From positions 124,001 through 188,000 of the forward strand of contig NZ_JBGCCU010000023.1 in assembly GCF_041261445.1 (NCBI RefSeq): a stretch of 64,000 nucleotides of DNA, given 5' to 3'. Origin of the DNA: Catenulispora sp. EB89. Lineage in GTDB: Bacteria > Actinomycetota > Actinomycetes > Streptomycetales > Catenulisporaceae. A model generated the notes under the pieces. It did not search any database. It was not told where the DNA came from and saw only the letters and a list, made by a program, of their open reading frames with translations. The position numbers were made by a program, and so were the translations under genes. Numbering within the stretch: the stretch's first letter is position 1; each line of letters opens with the position of its first letter. Shown one piece after another: positions 1 through 8,996 of this stretch.

Positions 1-717
1 GCCGCCAAGCAGCGCCTGGTCGCCGCCGGCGTCCCCGCCGCCGCGAACATCCCCGACGTGAACGCCACCATCGTCGTGGCTCAGACCGACGCGCTGCACA
101 AGGCCCGCACCGGCTTCAACCTGCTGCGAATCCTCGGCGACTGGCTCCCGCCGATCGTCGTCGTCCTCTTCGTCGCCGGCGTCCTGCTCGCTGTGCGCCG
201 CCGCCGCGCCTTCGTCCGCGGCCAGGTCGGCATCGCCGTCGCCACCGCGCTGGTCGGCGCCGGCCTCTGGATCGGCCGCCACCTCTACCGCGACCACCTG
301 CCGCCGGACGTGAACGTCGACGCCGCGATGGTCCTGTACGACACCATCGTCCGCTTCCTGCACAAGACCGTCCGCACGATCACCGTCCTCGCGCTGGTCC
401 TCGCCCTCGGCGCCTACCTGACCGGCCCGGCACGCCTCGCCCGGAACGTCAGAAACCTGTGCAAGACGGTCATCGGCCACGCCCGCGCCCTGACGCAGCG
501 TGCCGGCCTGTCCACCGGCCCGGTCGGCCCGTGGATCCACCGCCACCGCCGCGTGGTCACCGCCGCCGTGGTCGTCGTCGCGCTGGTCGCGTTCCTGCTC
601 CATGACGACGCGAGCACCGTGGCAGTCCTGGTCTTCGCGGTGCTGCTGCTCGCGGCGCTCGCCCTCGTGGAGTTCCTGGACCCCGGCCCGCGGTCCGCTT
701 CGGTCATTTCTGGTTAA
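1..717 (+). CDS. C-terminal part of a multi-pass membrane protein (5' truncated)
   Basis: The reading frame is open from the first base, so the gene begins outside the window; the GTG at 58 is an internal codon, not a convincing start. The visible 238 residues contain about four hydrophobic segments: one after ILGDWLPPI, one at the GIAVATALVGAGLW stretch, one at ITVLALVLALGAYL, and a pair near the C-terminus. Arg-rich loops separate them. The protein probably sits in the cytoplasmic membrane. I recognise no catalytic motif and cannot assign a family. The next gene starts 93 bases downstream with its own promoter-proximal palindrome, so they are probably not one operon. Confidence 0.7.
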   Translation, partial: AAKQRLVAAGVPAAANIPDVNATIVVAQTDALHKARTGFNLLRILGDWLPPIVVVLFVAGVLLAVRRRRAFVRGQVGIAVATALVGAGLWIGRHLYRDHLPPDVNVDAAMVLYDTIVRFLHKTVRTITVLALVLALGAYLTGPARLARNVRNLCKTVIGHARALTQRAGLSTGPVGPWIHRHRRVVTAAVVVVALVAFLLHDDASTVAVLVFAVLLLAALALVEFLDPGPRSASVISG

Positions 718-778
718 GGACCTTTCGCAGATGCTTGACGACCCGTTCGCGGGGTGAGTAGCGTACGCCCCGATCTCG

Positions 779-795
779 TTAGGAACCTTTCCTAA
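779..795. promoter_or_regulatory. Palindrome upstream of the chitosan-degradation genes
   Basis: TTAGGAA and TTCCTAA form a perfect 7-bp inverted repeat around a 3-base centre, ending 14 bases before the GH2 start codon. From memory, closely similar TTAGGAAA/TTTCCTAA palindromes occur upstream of secreted hydrolase genes in streptomycetes. The position suggests a repressor operator overlapping the promoter or leader. The cognate regulator is not identifiable here. Confidence 0.6.
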
Positions 796-809
796 TTCAG
801 GAGTCGGGC

Positions 810-3800
810 ATGCGATCACCAGTCAGGATCCGCACACGCCGTTCCACAACCCGTGCGTTCGGGGCTGCCGCAGTCGTCTGCGCGGTCCTCGCCGGCACCG
901 TCCAGATCGCGACGGCCGGCAGCAGTCCTCAAAAACCGTTGAGCACACGCCTCGCCGCGACGACGACGGCGGCATCCGCATCCGCATCAGCCGTCAACCC
1001 CGCGACCGGCTCGTCAGCGGTCCAGAACCTCGGCGCGACGACCGGCTGGAAGGTCGTCACCAGCTCGACCGCCACCCAGGGCGGCGGCCAGATATCGACC
1101 CCGGGCTTCTCCACGTCCGGCTGGCTCACCGTCGCCAACGACGGCGGGGGAGCCCCGGGCACCGAGATCAACGCCCTGCTCCAGAACGGCACCTGCCCGA
1201 ACGTCTATTTCTCCAGCAACATGAAGAGCTGCTTCGGCCAGATGACCAAGGTCGGCGCCGACACCATCGCGCAGTTCTCGGTGCCGTGGTGGTACCGCAC
1301 GGACTTCACCGCGCCCCCGAGCGGCCAGGCGGCCCGGCTGGTCCTGAACGGCGTCGTCGGCTCGGCCGACGTCTGGGTCAACGGCACGCAGGTCGCCGCG
1401 GCCTCCACCGTGACCGGCGACTACGTCAAGAACGTCTTCGACATCACTTCCAAGCTGGTCTCCGGCACCAACTCGCTGGCCATCGAGATGCACCCGAACA
1501 ACCCCAACTCGATGCTGACCCTGGACAACGTCGACTGGAGCCAGATCCCGCCGGACAACAACACCGGCATCCAGTTCCCGGTCCAGCTGGAGTCCGGCGG
1601 CCCGCTGATCGTCGACAACGCCCACGTCGACCAGAACACCGCCGCCGACCTGTCCAGCAGCGCGCTGACGGTCAAGGCCTCGGTGATCAACGTCACCGGC
1701 TCCGCGCAGACCGGCGCGGTCACCGCGACCCTCACCCCGCCCGGCGGCGGCACGCCGGTCGCGGTGACCCAGAACGTCACCGTCGCCGCCAACGCGACCT
1801 CGACCGTCACGTTCACACCGTCGAGCTACTCGGCCCTGAACCTGTCCTCGCCGCAGATCTGGTGGCCGTACCAGATGGGAGCGCAGCCGCTCTACACCCT
1901 GGCCACCTCCGTCTCGCAGAACTCGACGGTCCTGAACACGACCTCTGAGACCTTCGGCATCCGCACCGTCAGCTCGAACCTGGTCGGTGCCGGCAGCGCC
2001 GCGTCCTCCGGGGTCCGCCAGTTCGGCGTCAACGGCCACACCCTGGTGATCCGCGGCGGCGGCTGGGACCCGGACCTGTTCCTGCGCTACGACCCCGCGG
2101 ACACCGCGCAGCAGATTGCCCTGATGAAGTCCATGGGGCTGAACGCGATCCGGCTCGAAGGCCACTTCATGCCGCCGGACTTCTACCAGCAGATGGACGC
2201 CGCGGGCATCCTGATCAACGTCGGCTACCAGTGCTGCGACGAGTGGGAGAACAGCGGCTCGGCCGGGACGAACTACCAGAACACCGCGGCGACCCAGGGC
2301 GCGATCTGGCGCAACCACCCGAGCATCTTCAGCTTCCAGTGGAGCGACAACGCCCCGAGCAGCACCCAGGAATCCCAGGCCCTGAACGGCTTCGCCGCGG
2401 CCGACTACCCCGGGCCGTTCATCTCCTCCGCCGAGTACAACTCCAGCTCCCAGCTCGGAGTGTCGGGGGAGAAGGAAGGCCCCTACGACTGGGTCCCGGC
2501 GAACTACTGGTACGACACCTCGCACTACCCCTCCGGCGACTCCACGCTGACCAACGCCGGCGGCGCCTGGGGCTTCGACTCCGAACAGAGCGCCGGCAAC
2601 ACCGTCCCGACGATGGACTCCATCAACCGCTTCCTGTCCGCGTCCGACCAGTCGGCGCTGTGGCAGAGCACCGGCGCCAACCAGTACCACAACAACTACG
2701 AGGGCACGAGCCACAGCGGCTACGCCTTCGGCACGCTCTACAACCTCGACCAGGCCGTCTCCAAGCGGTACGGAGCGTGGTCGAGCCTGGCGCAGTACAT
2801 CCAGGAGGCGCAGGCCCAGAACTACGAGGACACCCGCGCGCAGTTCGAGGCCTTCATCGCGCACTCCACCAACGCCACGCAGCCCTCCACCGGCACCATC
2901 TACTGGCAGATGAACAAGGGCTGGCCGACGCTGCTGTGGTCGCTCTACAACAACGACTACGACCAGGCCGGCGCCTACTTCGGCGCCCAGGAGGCGAACC
3001 GGTCGCTGCACGCGCTCTACACCCTGGACAACCACACCGTGACCGTCGACAACCTGTCGGGCCAGACACAGTCCGGCGTGACCGTCGAATCCAAGGTCTA
3101 CAACACCGCCGGCTCCGTGCTCGACGACCAGACCTCGGGCTCGCTGTCCCTGGCTTCGCAGCAGGTGCAGAACAAGGTGCTGACGCCGAAGCTGCCCAGC
3201 GGTTCCGGCACGGTCTACTTCGTCGAACTGCTGGTCAAGCAGAACGGCACGATCGTCGACCGCAACGTCTACTGGGACTCCACCACCCCGGACGCGGTGA
3301 ACTGGGGCTCGACCATCCCCTCCGGCGGCGGCAACCCGCAGGCCACGATGAGCTCCTACGCGAACCTCAGCGCCCTGCAGAACCTGCCGGCCGCGACGGT
3401 GTCCGCCACCGCCGCGACCACCAGCCAGGCCGGCCCGAACGGCGCCGACAGCCTGGTCACGGTGACCGTCACCAACAAGTCCACGACCCCGGCCGTCGGC
3501 TTCCTGCTCCGCGCGGACCTGCGTCGCGGGACCGCCTCGGGCACTGAACTGTCCGGGGACAACGAAGTCACCTCGGCGGTCTGGGGCGACAACGACGTCA
3601 CGCTGTGGCCGGGGGAGTCCGAGACTCTGACCGCCACCTTCAAGTCCGCCGACCTGCGGGGCGCGACCCCGGTCGTGAGCCTGTACGGCTGGAACGCGGC
3701 GAAGATCGACGTGGTCGCGGGCACCGGGACCGGCGCCCCGAACGACTTCTCGCTCTCCGACTCGCCGGCCTCCGGAAGCGTGACGCAGGGTTCCTCGGCC

Positions 3801-4547
3801 ACCGCGACCGTATCCACCTCGCTGGTCAGCGGGACCGCCGAAGCCGTCGCGCTCACCGCCTCCGGCCTGCCGGCCGGCGCCACCGCGACGTTCAGCCCGG
3901 CCTCGGTCACCGCCGGTGGGTCCTCGACGCTGAGCATCTCGACCGCGGCGACCACCCCGGCCGGGACGTACCCGATCACCATCACCGGGACCGCTCCATC
4001 GGCCACCCACACCGCGAGCTACTCGCTGACCGTCACCGCGTCCGGCGGTGGGGGCTGCACCCCGGCGCAACTGCTCGCGAACCCGGGCTTCGAATCCGGC
4101 GCCGTCTCCTGGACCCAGACCTCCACGCTCGGATTCACGCCGATCACCAAGGCGACATCAGCCGAGCCGGCCCACTCCGGCTCGTGGGTCGCCTGGTTCA
4201 ACGGCAACGGCAGCAAGGACACTGACACCGCCGCGCAGACCGTCACCATCCCCACCGGATGCAGCGCGTCGCTGACCTACTGGCTGCACATCGACACCAC
4301 GGAGAGCACGACGACAGCCAAACCGGACACGTTCACCGTGCAGGTCCTGAACTCCTCCGGGACCGTCCTGGCCACGGTCGGCTCGTTCTCCAACCTCGAC
4401 GCCAACTCGGGTTACACCCAGCACACGGCCAACCTCTCCGCCTACGCCGGCCAGACCGTCACGGTGAAGTTCACCGGCTCGGAGACGGACACCAGCGGTG
4501 GGACCACGGACTTCGTGGCCGACGACACCGCCCTGCAGACCAGCTGA
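810..4547 (+). CDS. Secreted GH2 exo-beta-D-glucosaminidase-like enzyme with C-terminal accessory modules
   Basis: The predicted role is removal of glucosamine from the non-reducing ends of chitosan oligosaccharides outside the cell. The 1245-residue protein has an Arg-rich signal peptide (about residues 1-36), a GH2 jelly-roll and immunoglobulin-like domains, and a TIM barrel with the RGGGWDPDLFLR segment and the NVGYQCCDEW strand typical of CsxA-type GH2 enzymes. By alignment with CsxA, Asp513 (WSDNAP) and Glu592 (FDSEQ) would be the acid/base and nucleophile. Past the catalytic part (from about residue 975) lie an Ig-like NDFSLS...TAGTYP-type repeat and a C-terminal carbohydrate-binding-like module. 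The ATG at 810 has AGGAG upstream. The GH8 chitosanase follows after 34 bases, which supports a chitosan substrate. Mannosidase activity within GH2 is the alternative. Confidence 0.85.
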   Translation: MRSPVRIRTRRSTTRAFGAAAVVCAVLAGTVQIATAGSSPQKPLSTRLAATTTAASASASAVNPATGSSAVQNLGATTGWKVVTSSTATQGGGQISTPGFSTSGWLTVANDGGGAPGTEINALLQNGTCPNVYFSSNMKSCFGQMTKVGADTIAQFSVPWWYRTDFTAPPSGQAARLVLNGVVGSADVWVNGTQVAAASTVTGDYVKNVFDITSKLVSGTNSLAIEMHPNNPNSMLTLDNVDWSQIPPDNNTGIQFPVQLESGGPLIVDNAHVDQNTAADLSSSALTVKASVINVTGSAQTGAVTATLTPPGGGTPVAVTQNVTVAANATSTVTFTPSSYSALNLSSPQIWWPYQMGAQPLYTLATSVSQNSTVLNTTSETFGIRTVSSNLVGAGSAASSGVRQFGVNGHTLVIRGGGWDPDLFLRYDPADTAQQIALMKSMGLNAIRLEGHFMPPDFYQQMDAAGILINVGYQCCDEWENSGSAGTNYQNTAATQGAIWRNHPSIFSFQWSDNAPSSTQESQALNGFAAADYPGPFISSAEYNSSSQLGVSGEKEGPYDWVPANYWYDTSHYPSGDSTLTNAGGAWGFDSEQSAGNTVPTMDSINRFLSASDQSALWQSTGANQYHNNYEGTSHSGYAFGTLYNLDQAVSKRYGAWSSLAQYIQEAQAQNYEDTRAQFEAFIAHSTNATQPSTGTIYWQMNKGWPTLLWSLYNNDYDQAGAYFGAQEANRSLHALYTLDNHTVTVDNLSGQTQSGVTVESKVYNTAGSVLDDQTSGSLSLASQQVQNKVLTPKLPSGSGTVYFVELLVKQNGTIVDRNVYWDSTTPDAVNWGSTIPSGGGNPQATMSSYANLSALQNLPAATVSATAATTSQAGPNGADSLVTVTVTNKSTTPAVGFLLRADLRRGTASGTELSGDNEVTSAVWGDNDVTLWPGESETLTATFKSADLRGATPVVSLYGWNAAKIDVVAGTGTGAPNDFSLSDSPASGSVTQGSSATATVSTSLVSGTAEAVALTASGLPAGATATFSPASVTAGGSSTLSISTAATTPAGTYPITITGTAPSATHTASYSLTVTASGGGGCTPAQLLANPGFESGAVSWTQTSTLGFTPITKATSAEPAHSGSWVAWFNGNGSKDTDTAAQTVTIPTGCSASLTYWLHIDTTESTTTAKPDTFTVQVLNSSGTVLATVGSFSNLDANSGYTQHTANLSAYAGQTVTVKFTGSETDTSGGTTDFVADDTALQTS
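3738..4544 (+). repeat. Long direct repeat encoding a shared C-terminal module (second copy about 5847-6651)
   Basis: The last 265 or so codons of the GH2 gene recur at the end of the GH8 gene. The proximal Ig-like part is diverged. The distal part (4048-4544 and 6158-6651) is almost identical in DNA, with many stretches of 20 bases or more without a difference. The copies are in the same orientation about 2.1 kb apart, so recombination between them would remove the GH8 catalytic region. Confidence 0.85.
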
Positions 4548-4581
4548 CGTCCCCACACCCCCCGCAGAAAGGAACGAGCCT

Positions 4582-6654
4582 GTGAAGCGCCGCTCCCAGC
4601 GTGTGCTCAGCCTGGCGACCGGAATCAGTACTCTGGCCGGATGCGTGGCGCTCGCCGTCGCGCAGACGGCCCCGGTCCAGGCCGCCGGACCGAACTTCGC
4701 CTTCCCCCAGCACCAGACCTACAAGGTCGGCGTCATGCCGTCGGCCTCGCAGGCGACGCGCGACGCCGCCGTGGAGAAGCAGTACAACTCCTGGAAGTCC
4801 ACGTACCTCGTGCACGGCTGCGCCAGCAACGAGTACTACGTGTCCACCAAGGGCGACGGCGACGCCACCAACAACGGCCCGGTCTCCGAGGGCCAGGGCT
4901 ACGGCATGAACATCGTGCCGCTGATGGCCGGGTACGACGCCAGCGCGCAGACCGAGTTCAACGGTCTGTGGCAACTGGTCAAGGACCACGAGGACCAGTA
5001 CGGCATGATGCAGTGGCAGCTCGACGGGAAGACCTGCAAGTACTACAGCGGCGGGACCCCCGACGGCGCGACCGACGGCGACCTGGACATCGGCTACGGC
5101 CTGATCCTGGCCGACAAGCAGTGGGGCGGCTACACCAGCGACGCCATGACGTGGCTGAACAACTTCTACAACCACAACGTGGCGCCGGACGGCCACCTCA
5201 AGTGCGAGGACGACGGCCCGAACACCGACACCCGGCCCTCGGACCACATGATCGACCACCTCCGGGCCTACGCGGCGTACGACACCTCGCACAACTGGAA
5301 CAAGGTCATCGCCCGGACCGAGGCGGTCGACAGCTCGCTGGTGAGCAACTACTCCTCGTCCTACGGCCTGTTGTCGGACTTCGTGGTCGGCGCGGACGGC
5401 AGCAGCCCGAAGCCGGCCCCGGCGAACTACCAGGAGAACCAGCCGGACAACATCGTCGGCTACAACTCGATCCGCGTGCCGTGGCACATGGGCACCGACG
5501 CGCTGCTGAACGGCTCCTCGACCGCCGCGTTCGAGCTCAGCGAGGCGCAGAAGTGGTCGGCGTGCGCCAAGAAGGTCTCCGGGAGCAACCCGGCGAACGT
5601 CTACCCGCACCTGAACCTGAACTGCACCGGCTACAACACCTCGGACGTCGCCGAGGAGGCCGGGGACTCGATCGGCCCGTCCGCGATGGCCGCCGGGGAC
5701 CAGTCGTGGACCGACACGATCTGGAACTACCTGCAGACCAACCCGTACGGCGACGGCTACTACGGCGAGACCATCAAGACGCTGGTCATGATCGTGATGG
5801 CCGGCGACTACTGGAGCCCGGCCTCGGCGTCGACCCCGCCGCCGACCAACGACTTCTCGGTCTCGGCCTCACCGGCGTCCGGGTCGGTGAGTCAGGGCTC
5901 TTCGGCGACGGTGTCGGTGAGCACCGCGGTGACCTCCGGATCGGCGGAGTCCGTGGCGCTGTCCGCGTCCGGCCTGCCGACCGGGGCGACCGCGAGCTTC
6001 AACCCGGCGTCGCTGAACTCCGGGGCGTCCTCGACGCTGACCATCGCGACGTCGTCGTCGACCCCGGCGGGGACGTACGCGATCACCGTGACCGGGACCG
6101 CCTCCTCGGGGTCGCACACGGCCTCGTACTCGCTGACCGTCACCACGGCCGGCGGGGGCGGCTGCACCCCGGCGCAGCTGCTGGCGAACCCCGGCTTCGA
6201 ATCCGGCGCCGTGTCCTGGACCCAGACCTCCACGCTCGGATTCACGCCGATCACCAAGGCGACGTCGGCTGAGCCCTCGCACTCCGGCTCGTGGGTCGCG
6301 TGGTTCAACGGCAACGGCAGCAAGGACACCGACACCGCCGCGCAGAGCGTGACGATTCCGGCCGGCTGCTCGGCGACGCTGACCTACTGGCTGCACATCG
6401 ACACCACGGAGAACACCACGACGGCGAAGCCGGACACGTTCACCGTGCAGGTCCTGAACTCCTCGGGGACCGTGCTGGCGACCGTCGGCTCGTTCTCCAA
6501 CCTGAACGCGAACTCCGGCTACTCGCAGCAGACCGCGAACCTGTCGGCGTACGCGGGCCAGACCGTCACGCTGAAGTTCATCGGCAGCGAGACGGACACC
6601 AGCGGCGGGACCACCAACTCCGTCATCGACGACACGGCGGTGACGACCTCCTAG
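4582..6654 (+). CDS. Secreted GH8 chitosanase/endoglucanase-like enzyme with C-terminal accessory modules
   Basis: This is probably an endo-acting chitosanase that feeds the upstream exo-glucosaminidase. I chose GTG 4582 because AAAGGA lies about 8 bases upstream and a clean signal peptide follows (cleavage near APVQA-AGPN, about residue 35). The protein has 690 residues. GH8 hallmarks are SEGQGYGM, with Glu103 as the likely proton donor, and ATDGDLDIGYGLILA at about residues 163-177, which matches the GH8 signature around the Asp pair. The catalytic domain ends near residue 415. It is followed by the Ig-like and C-terminal modules shared with the GH2 enzyme. GH8 also includes cellulases and xylanases; the neighbour favours chitosan. 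Confidence 0.87.
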   Translation: MKRRSQRVLSLATGISTLAGCVALAVAQTAPVQAAGPNFAFPQHQTYKVGVMPSASQATRDAAVEKQYNSWKSTYLVHGCASNEYYVSTKGDGDATNNGPVSEGQGYGMNIVPLMAGYDASAQTEFNGLWQLVKDHEDQYGMMQWQLDGKTCKYYSGGTPDGATDGDLDIGYGLILADKQWGGYTSDAMTWLNNFYNHNVAPDGHLKCEDDGPNTDTRPSDHMIDHLRAYAAYDTSHNWNKVIARTEAVDSSLVSNYSSSYGLLSDFVVGADGSSPKPAPANYQENQPDNIVGYNSIRVPWHMGTDALLNGSSTAAFELSEAQKWSACAKKVSGSNPANVYPHLNLNCTGYNTSDVAEEAGDSIGPSAMAAGDQSWTDTIWNYLQTNPYGDGYYGETIKTLVMIVMAGDYWSPASASTPPPTNDFSVSASPASGSVSQGSSATVSVSTAVTSGSAESVALSASGLPTGATASFNPASLNSGASSTLTIATSSSTPAGTYAITVTGTASSGSHTASYSLTVTTAGGGGCTPAQLLANPGFESGAVSWTQTSTLGFTPITKATSAEPSHSGSWVAWFNGNGSKDTDTAAQSVTIPAGCSATLTYWLHIDTTENTTTAKPDTFTVQVLNSSGTVLATVGSFSNLNANSGYSQQTANLSAYAGQTVTLKFIGSETDTSGGTTNSVIDDTAVTTS

Positions 6655-6687
6655 AACAGCTCCTGGACCAGTTCGGAAAGAGGGAAG

Positions 6688-6737
6688 GGCACCGGCCCCG
6701 ACGCTTTGAGGGAGGCGTCGGGGCCGGTGCCTGTTTT
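6688..6737 (+). terminator. Rho-independent terminator between convergent genes
   Basis: A perfect 17-bp stem (6688-6704 with 6715-6731) has a 10-base loop and is followed by TGTTTT. It lies just after the GH8 stop and before the stop of the opposite-strand SDR gene, so it can end transcripts from the chitosan unit. Confidence 0.9.
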
Positions 6738-6753
6738 GCTGCTCTACAAGCTC

Positions 6754-7653
6754 TTACCGCTCCACGAAGTAGTGGTCCTGCTTCAGGTCCTCGATCAGGC
6801 CGATGTGCTCCGGCTCCCAGCCGAGCGTCTTGCGGGTAAAGGCGTTCGACGTCGGGTTGTCCGACCCGACGGCGAAGCCGAGGAAGCCGAAGTGCGCGGC
6901 GGCGTCGTCGGCGGCGATCGACGCGGTCGGGAGCCCGAGGCGCTCGGCGATGGTCTCGGCGATCAGGCGGAAGGCGTATCCCTCGTTCTCCACGCCGTGC
7001 AGCCGGGTGCCGCCGGGCGCCGACTCCAGCGCCAGCCGGTAGATCCGGGCCGCGTCCCGGGTGTTGAGGGCCGGCCAGCGGTTGGCGCCGTCGCCGACGT
7101 AGGCCGCGACACCCTTCTCGCGGGCGATGCGGATCAGGGTCGGGCTGAAGCCGTGGTGGTCCAGATCGCTGTGGACCAGCGGGGCCAGGCGCACCACCGA
7201 GGAGCGGACGCCGCGCTCGGCCAGGGCGATGACCGCGTTCTCGGTGTCGACGCGCGGACCCGCCTCGACCGTGTGCTCCTCCAGCCCGAGCACGCCGGGG
7301 GCGCGCCGGGCCAGCATCAGCGTGCCGGAGGTGGCGACCAGCGGCTTGCCGGTGCCGACCAGGCGCTCGCCGATGGCCTTGGTGACGCGGAGGTCCTCGG
7401 CCGCGGCGGCGGCCATGTCGGTGAAGGAGTGGTCGTAGGCGAGGTGGATGACGCCGTCCGCGGCGTCGAGGGCGTCGAGGTAGGAGTCCGGGTCGAAGAC
7501 GTCGCCGCGGTGCACCTCGGCGCCGCGTGCGGCGATCCGCTCGGCGGCGGCGTCGTTGCGGGCCAGGCCGACGACCTGGTGGCCGGCATCGAGCAGTTCG
7601 GGGACGACGGCGGAACCGATGTGTCCGGACGCGCCGGTGACGAAGACACGCAT
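6754..7653 (-). CDS. NAD(P)-dependent epimerase/dehydratase-type oxidoreductase
   Basis: This is an extended/atypical short-chain dehydrogenase of 299 residues. The start is MRVFVTGASGHIGS, giving the Rossmann glycine motif GASGHIG at residues 7-13, preceded by GGAGG seven bases upstream of the ATG at 7653. A longer frame to 7803 exists but would run through the operator and into the divergent gene. Later blocks such as GDVFDPDSYLDALDAADGVIH fit the NAD-dependent sugar-epimerase-like family. The active-site Tyr of the classical YxxxK motif is not evident, as in several NmrA/epimerase-like members. The gene is divergent from a TetR regulator that probably represses it. The substrate is unknown. 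Confidence 0.82.
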   Translation of the reverse strand: MRVFVTGASGHIGSAVVPELLDAGHQVVGLARNDAAAERIAARGAEVHRGDVFDPDSYLDALDAADGVIHLAYDHSFTDMAAAAAEDLRVTKAIGERLVGTGKPLVATSGTLMLARRAPGVLGLEEHTVEAGPRVDTENAVIALAERGVRSSVVRLAPLVHSDLDHHGFSPTLIRIAREKGVAAYVGDGANRWPALNTRDAARIYRLALESAPGGTRLHGVENEGYAFRLIAETIAERLGLPTASIAADDAAAHFGFLGFAVGSDNPTSNAFTRKTLGWEPEHIGLIEDLKQDHYFVER

Positions 7654-7674
7654 GAGAAGGCCTCCCGGGCCGTA

Positions 7675-7725
7675 ATGACAGCGACTGACATCACTCACGC
7701 TAACACTGATGTCAGTCGCTGTCAT
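7675..7725. promoter_or_regulatory. 19-bp perfect inverted repeat, probable TetR operator
   Basis: ATGACAGCGACTGACATCA (7675-7693) is exactly complementary to 7707-7725 across a 13-base spacer. The repeat fills most of the 88-base divergent intergenic space between the SDR and TetR genes. This is the expected position for an autoregulatory operator controlling both genes. Confidence 0.8.
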
Positions 7726-7741
7726 CACGTACCATGAGGCC

Positions 7742-8308
7742 ATGAGTCGCTGGCCGTCGAACCCCCGAGGACGCCTCGAACAAGCCGCCATGGACCTGTT
7801 CATCGAGCAGGGCTACGACCAGACGACGGTCGCGTTGATCGCCGAACGCGCCGGCCTGACCGAGCGCACCTTCTTCCGTCACTTCAGCGACAAGCGCGAG
7901 GTGCTGTTCCAGGGCGGCGAGATCCTCCAGGCCGTGATGGTCGAGGCCCTGGCCGCGGCCCCAGCCGAGGCCACCCCCATGGGCGCGGTCCACGCGGCCC
8001 TGGCCGCGGTCGCGCCGATCTTCGAAGGGCGCCGTGACCTCGCCCGGATCCGCCAGGGCATCATCGACGCGAACCCGGAACTCCAGGAGCGCGAGGTCGC
8101 CAAGATGGCGAAGCTCGCCGCAGTCCTGGCCGAGGGCCTGAAGGCGCGCGGCGTCACCGATCCGGACGCGCGCCTGGCGGCGGACGCGGGGATCGCGGTG
8201 TTCCGCTCGGCGTTCGCGAAGTGGGTACGCAGCGAGAGCGGCGATATGCCGAAGACCGTGGAAGGGTGCTTCGAGGCTTTGGAGAAGCTTGTCGAGACCG
8301 GACGCTGA
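7742..8308 (+). CDS. TetR-family transcriptional regulator
   Basis: A one-component repressor of 188 residues. The N-terminal HTH spans about residues 10-55 and includes TTVALIAERAGLTERTFFRHF, the classic TetR recognition helix region. The remainder is a helical ligand/dimer domain with a C-terminal FRSAFAKWVRS helix. ATG 7742 is preferred over the in-frame ATG at 7709, which lies inside the inverted repeat. It probably regulates itself and the divergent SDR. The ligand is unknown. Confidence 0.88.
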   Translation: MSRWPSNPRGRLEQAAMDLFIEQGYDQTTVALIAERAGLTERTFFRHFSDKREVLFQGGEILQAVMVEALAAAPAEATPMGAVHAALAAVAPIFEGRRDLARIRQGIIDANPELQEREVAKMAKLAAVLAEGLKARGVTDPDARLAADAGIAVFRSAFAKWVRSESGDMPKTVEGCFEALEKLVETGR

Positions 8309-8325
8309 GGTCGCCTGAGGTCGGC

Positions 8326-8967
8326 TCAGCCGAGCCCGGACAAGGTCGACAACAGCACCATCAGCGCCCCGCCGGCAGCGCCGACCTTCGCGTATCGCAC
8401 GATCCGCGCCCGATCAGCGGCCTGGCGCAGATACCAGAGCGTCGCCAACCCGAACGCGACGCCGCCCCCGAAGAAGTAGGGGCCCCACAGGTACAGATAC
8501 CAGCGCAACAAGACGACGACGTCGGGCTTCCCGTGCACCGCCCCCGACTCCACCAGCGCGCCGCCGATCACGAACAGCAGCCCGTGACCCGCCAACAGCA
8601 CCGCCGCCCCGGCGCCGCAGAACGCTGCGAACCGCCCCGCGCGCGGCCCCCGAGGCCGCGCCAGCGTCACGCCGACGGCGCTCGCGAACAGCTTCAGGAA
8701 CCCGCTTAGCCACAGCACGACGAGGAACCCCGTGTCCCCGTCGCGCGCCTTCGCCACCAACGTCGGCGACACGGTGGAGGTGGCCCCGGCGGTGTGCCCG
8801 GTCGCCCAGATGAAGCTGGGCACCGCGAACAGCACACCCCAGGCCACCGCCACCCACGCCGCATGGTTGCGGGTCCCCGTTCCGGGGACGGCTTTCGGCG
8901 TCACGTCTGGCACGCCCGGTCCGTCTGGTCCGTCTGGTCCGTCTGGTCCGTGTTCTGCCGCGGCCAT
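8326..8967 (-). CDS. DUF3995-like small integral membrane protein
   Basis: A 213-residue protein with about five hydrophobic helices (AWVAVAWGVLFAVPSFIWATG, FLVVLWLSGFLKLFA and others). The order and the SFIWATGHTAG/WGPYFFGGG blocks resemble the DUF3995 family of unknown function. The ATG at 8967 has GGGG upstream. The N-terminal tail contains a PDGPDGPDGP stretch encoded by 9-base GGTCCGTCT repeats. It is separated from the GH76 gene by 29 bases on the same strand, so co-transcription is possible but the function gives no link. Confidence 0.65.
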   Translation of the reverse strand: MAAAEHGPDGPDGPDGPGVPDVTPKAVPGTGTRNHAAWVAVAWGVLFAVPSFIWATGHTAGATSTVSPTLVAKARDGDTGFLVVLWLSGFLKLFASAVGVTLARPRGPRAGRFAAFCGAGAAVLLAGHGLLFVIGGALVESGAVHGKPDVVVLLRWYLYLWGPYFFGGGVAFGLATLWYLRQAADRARIVRYAKVGAAGGALMVLLSTLSGLG

Positions 8968-8996
8968 GCCCCCACCGTCCCCGTCGGCGGGTGATC

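Noticed and set aside
1014-4070. A 1018-codon open frame on the minus strand opposite the GH2 gene
   Set aside because: It is Arg/Gly/Val-rich with no domains and mirrors the codon bias of the GH2 gene, a normal effect of high GC content.
8919-8952. GGTCCGTCT 9-base tandem repeat
   Set aside because: It lies inside a coding region and encodes a PDG repeat in a disordered tail; too short for a CRISPR or regulatory array.
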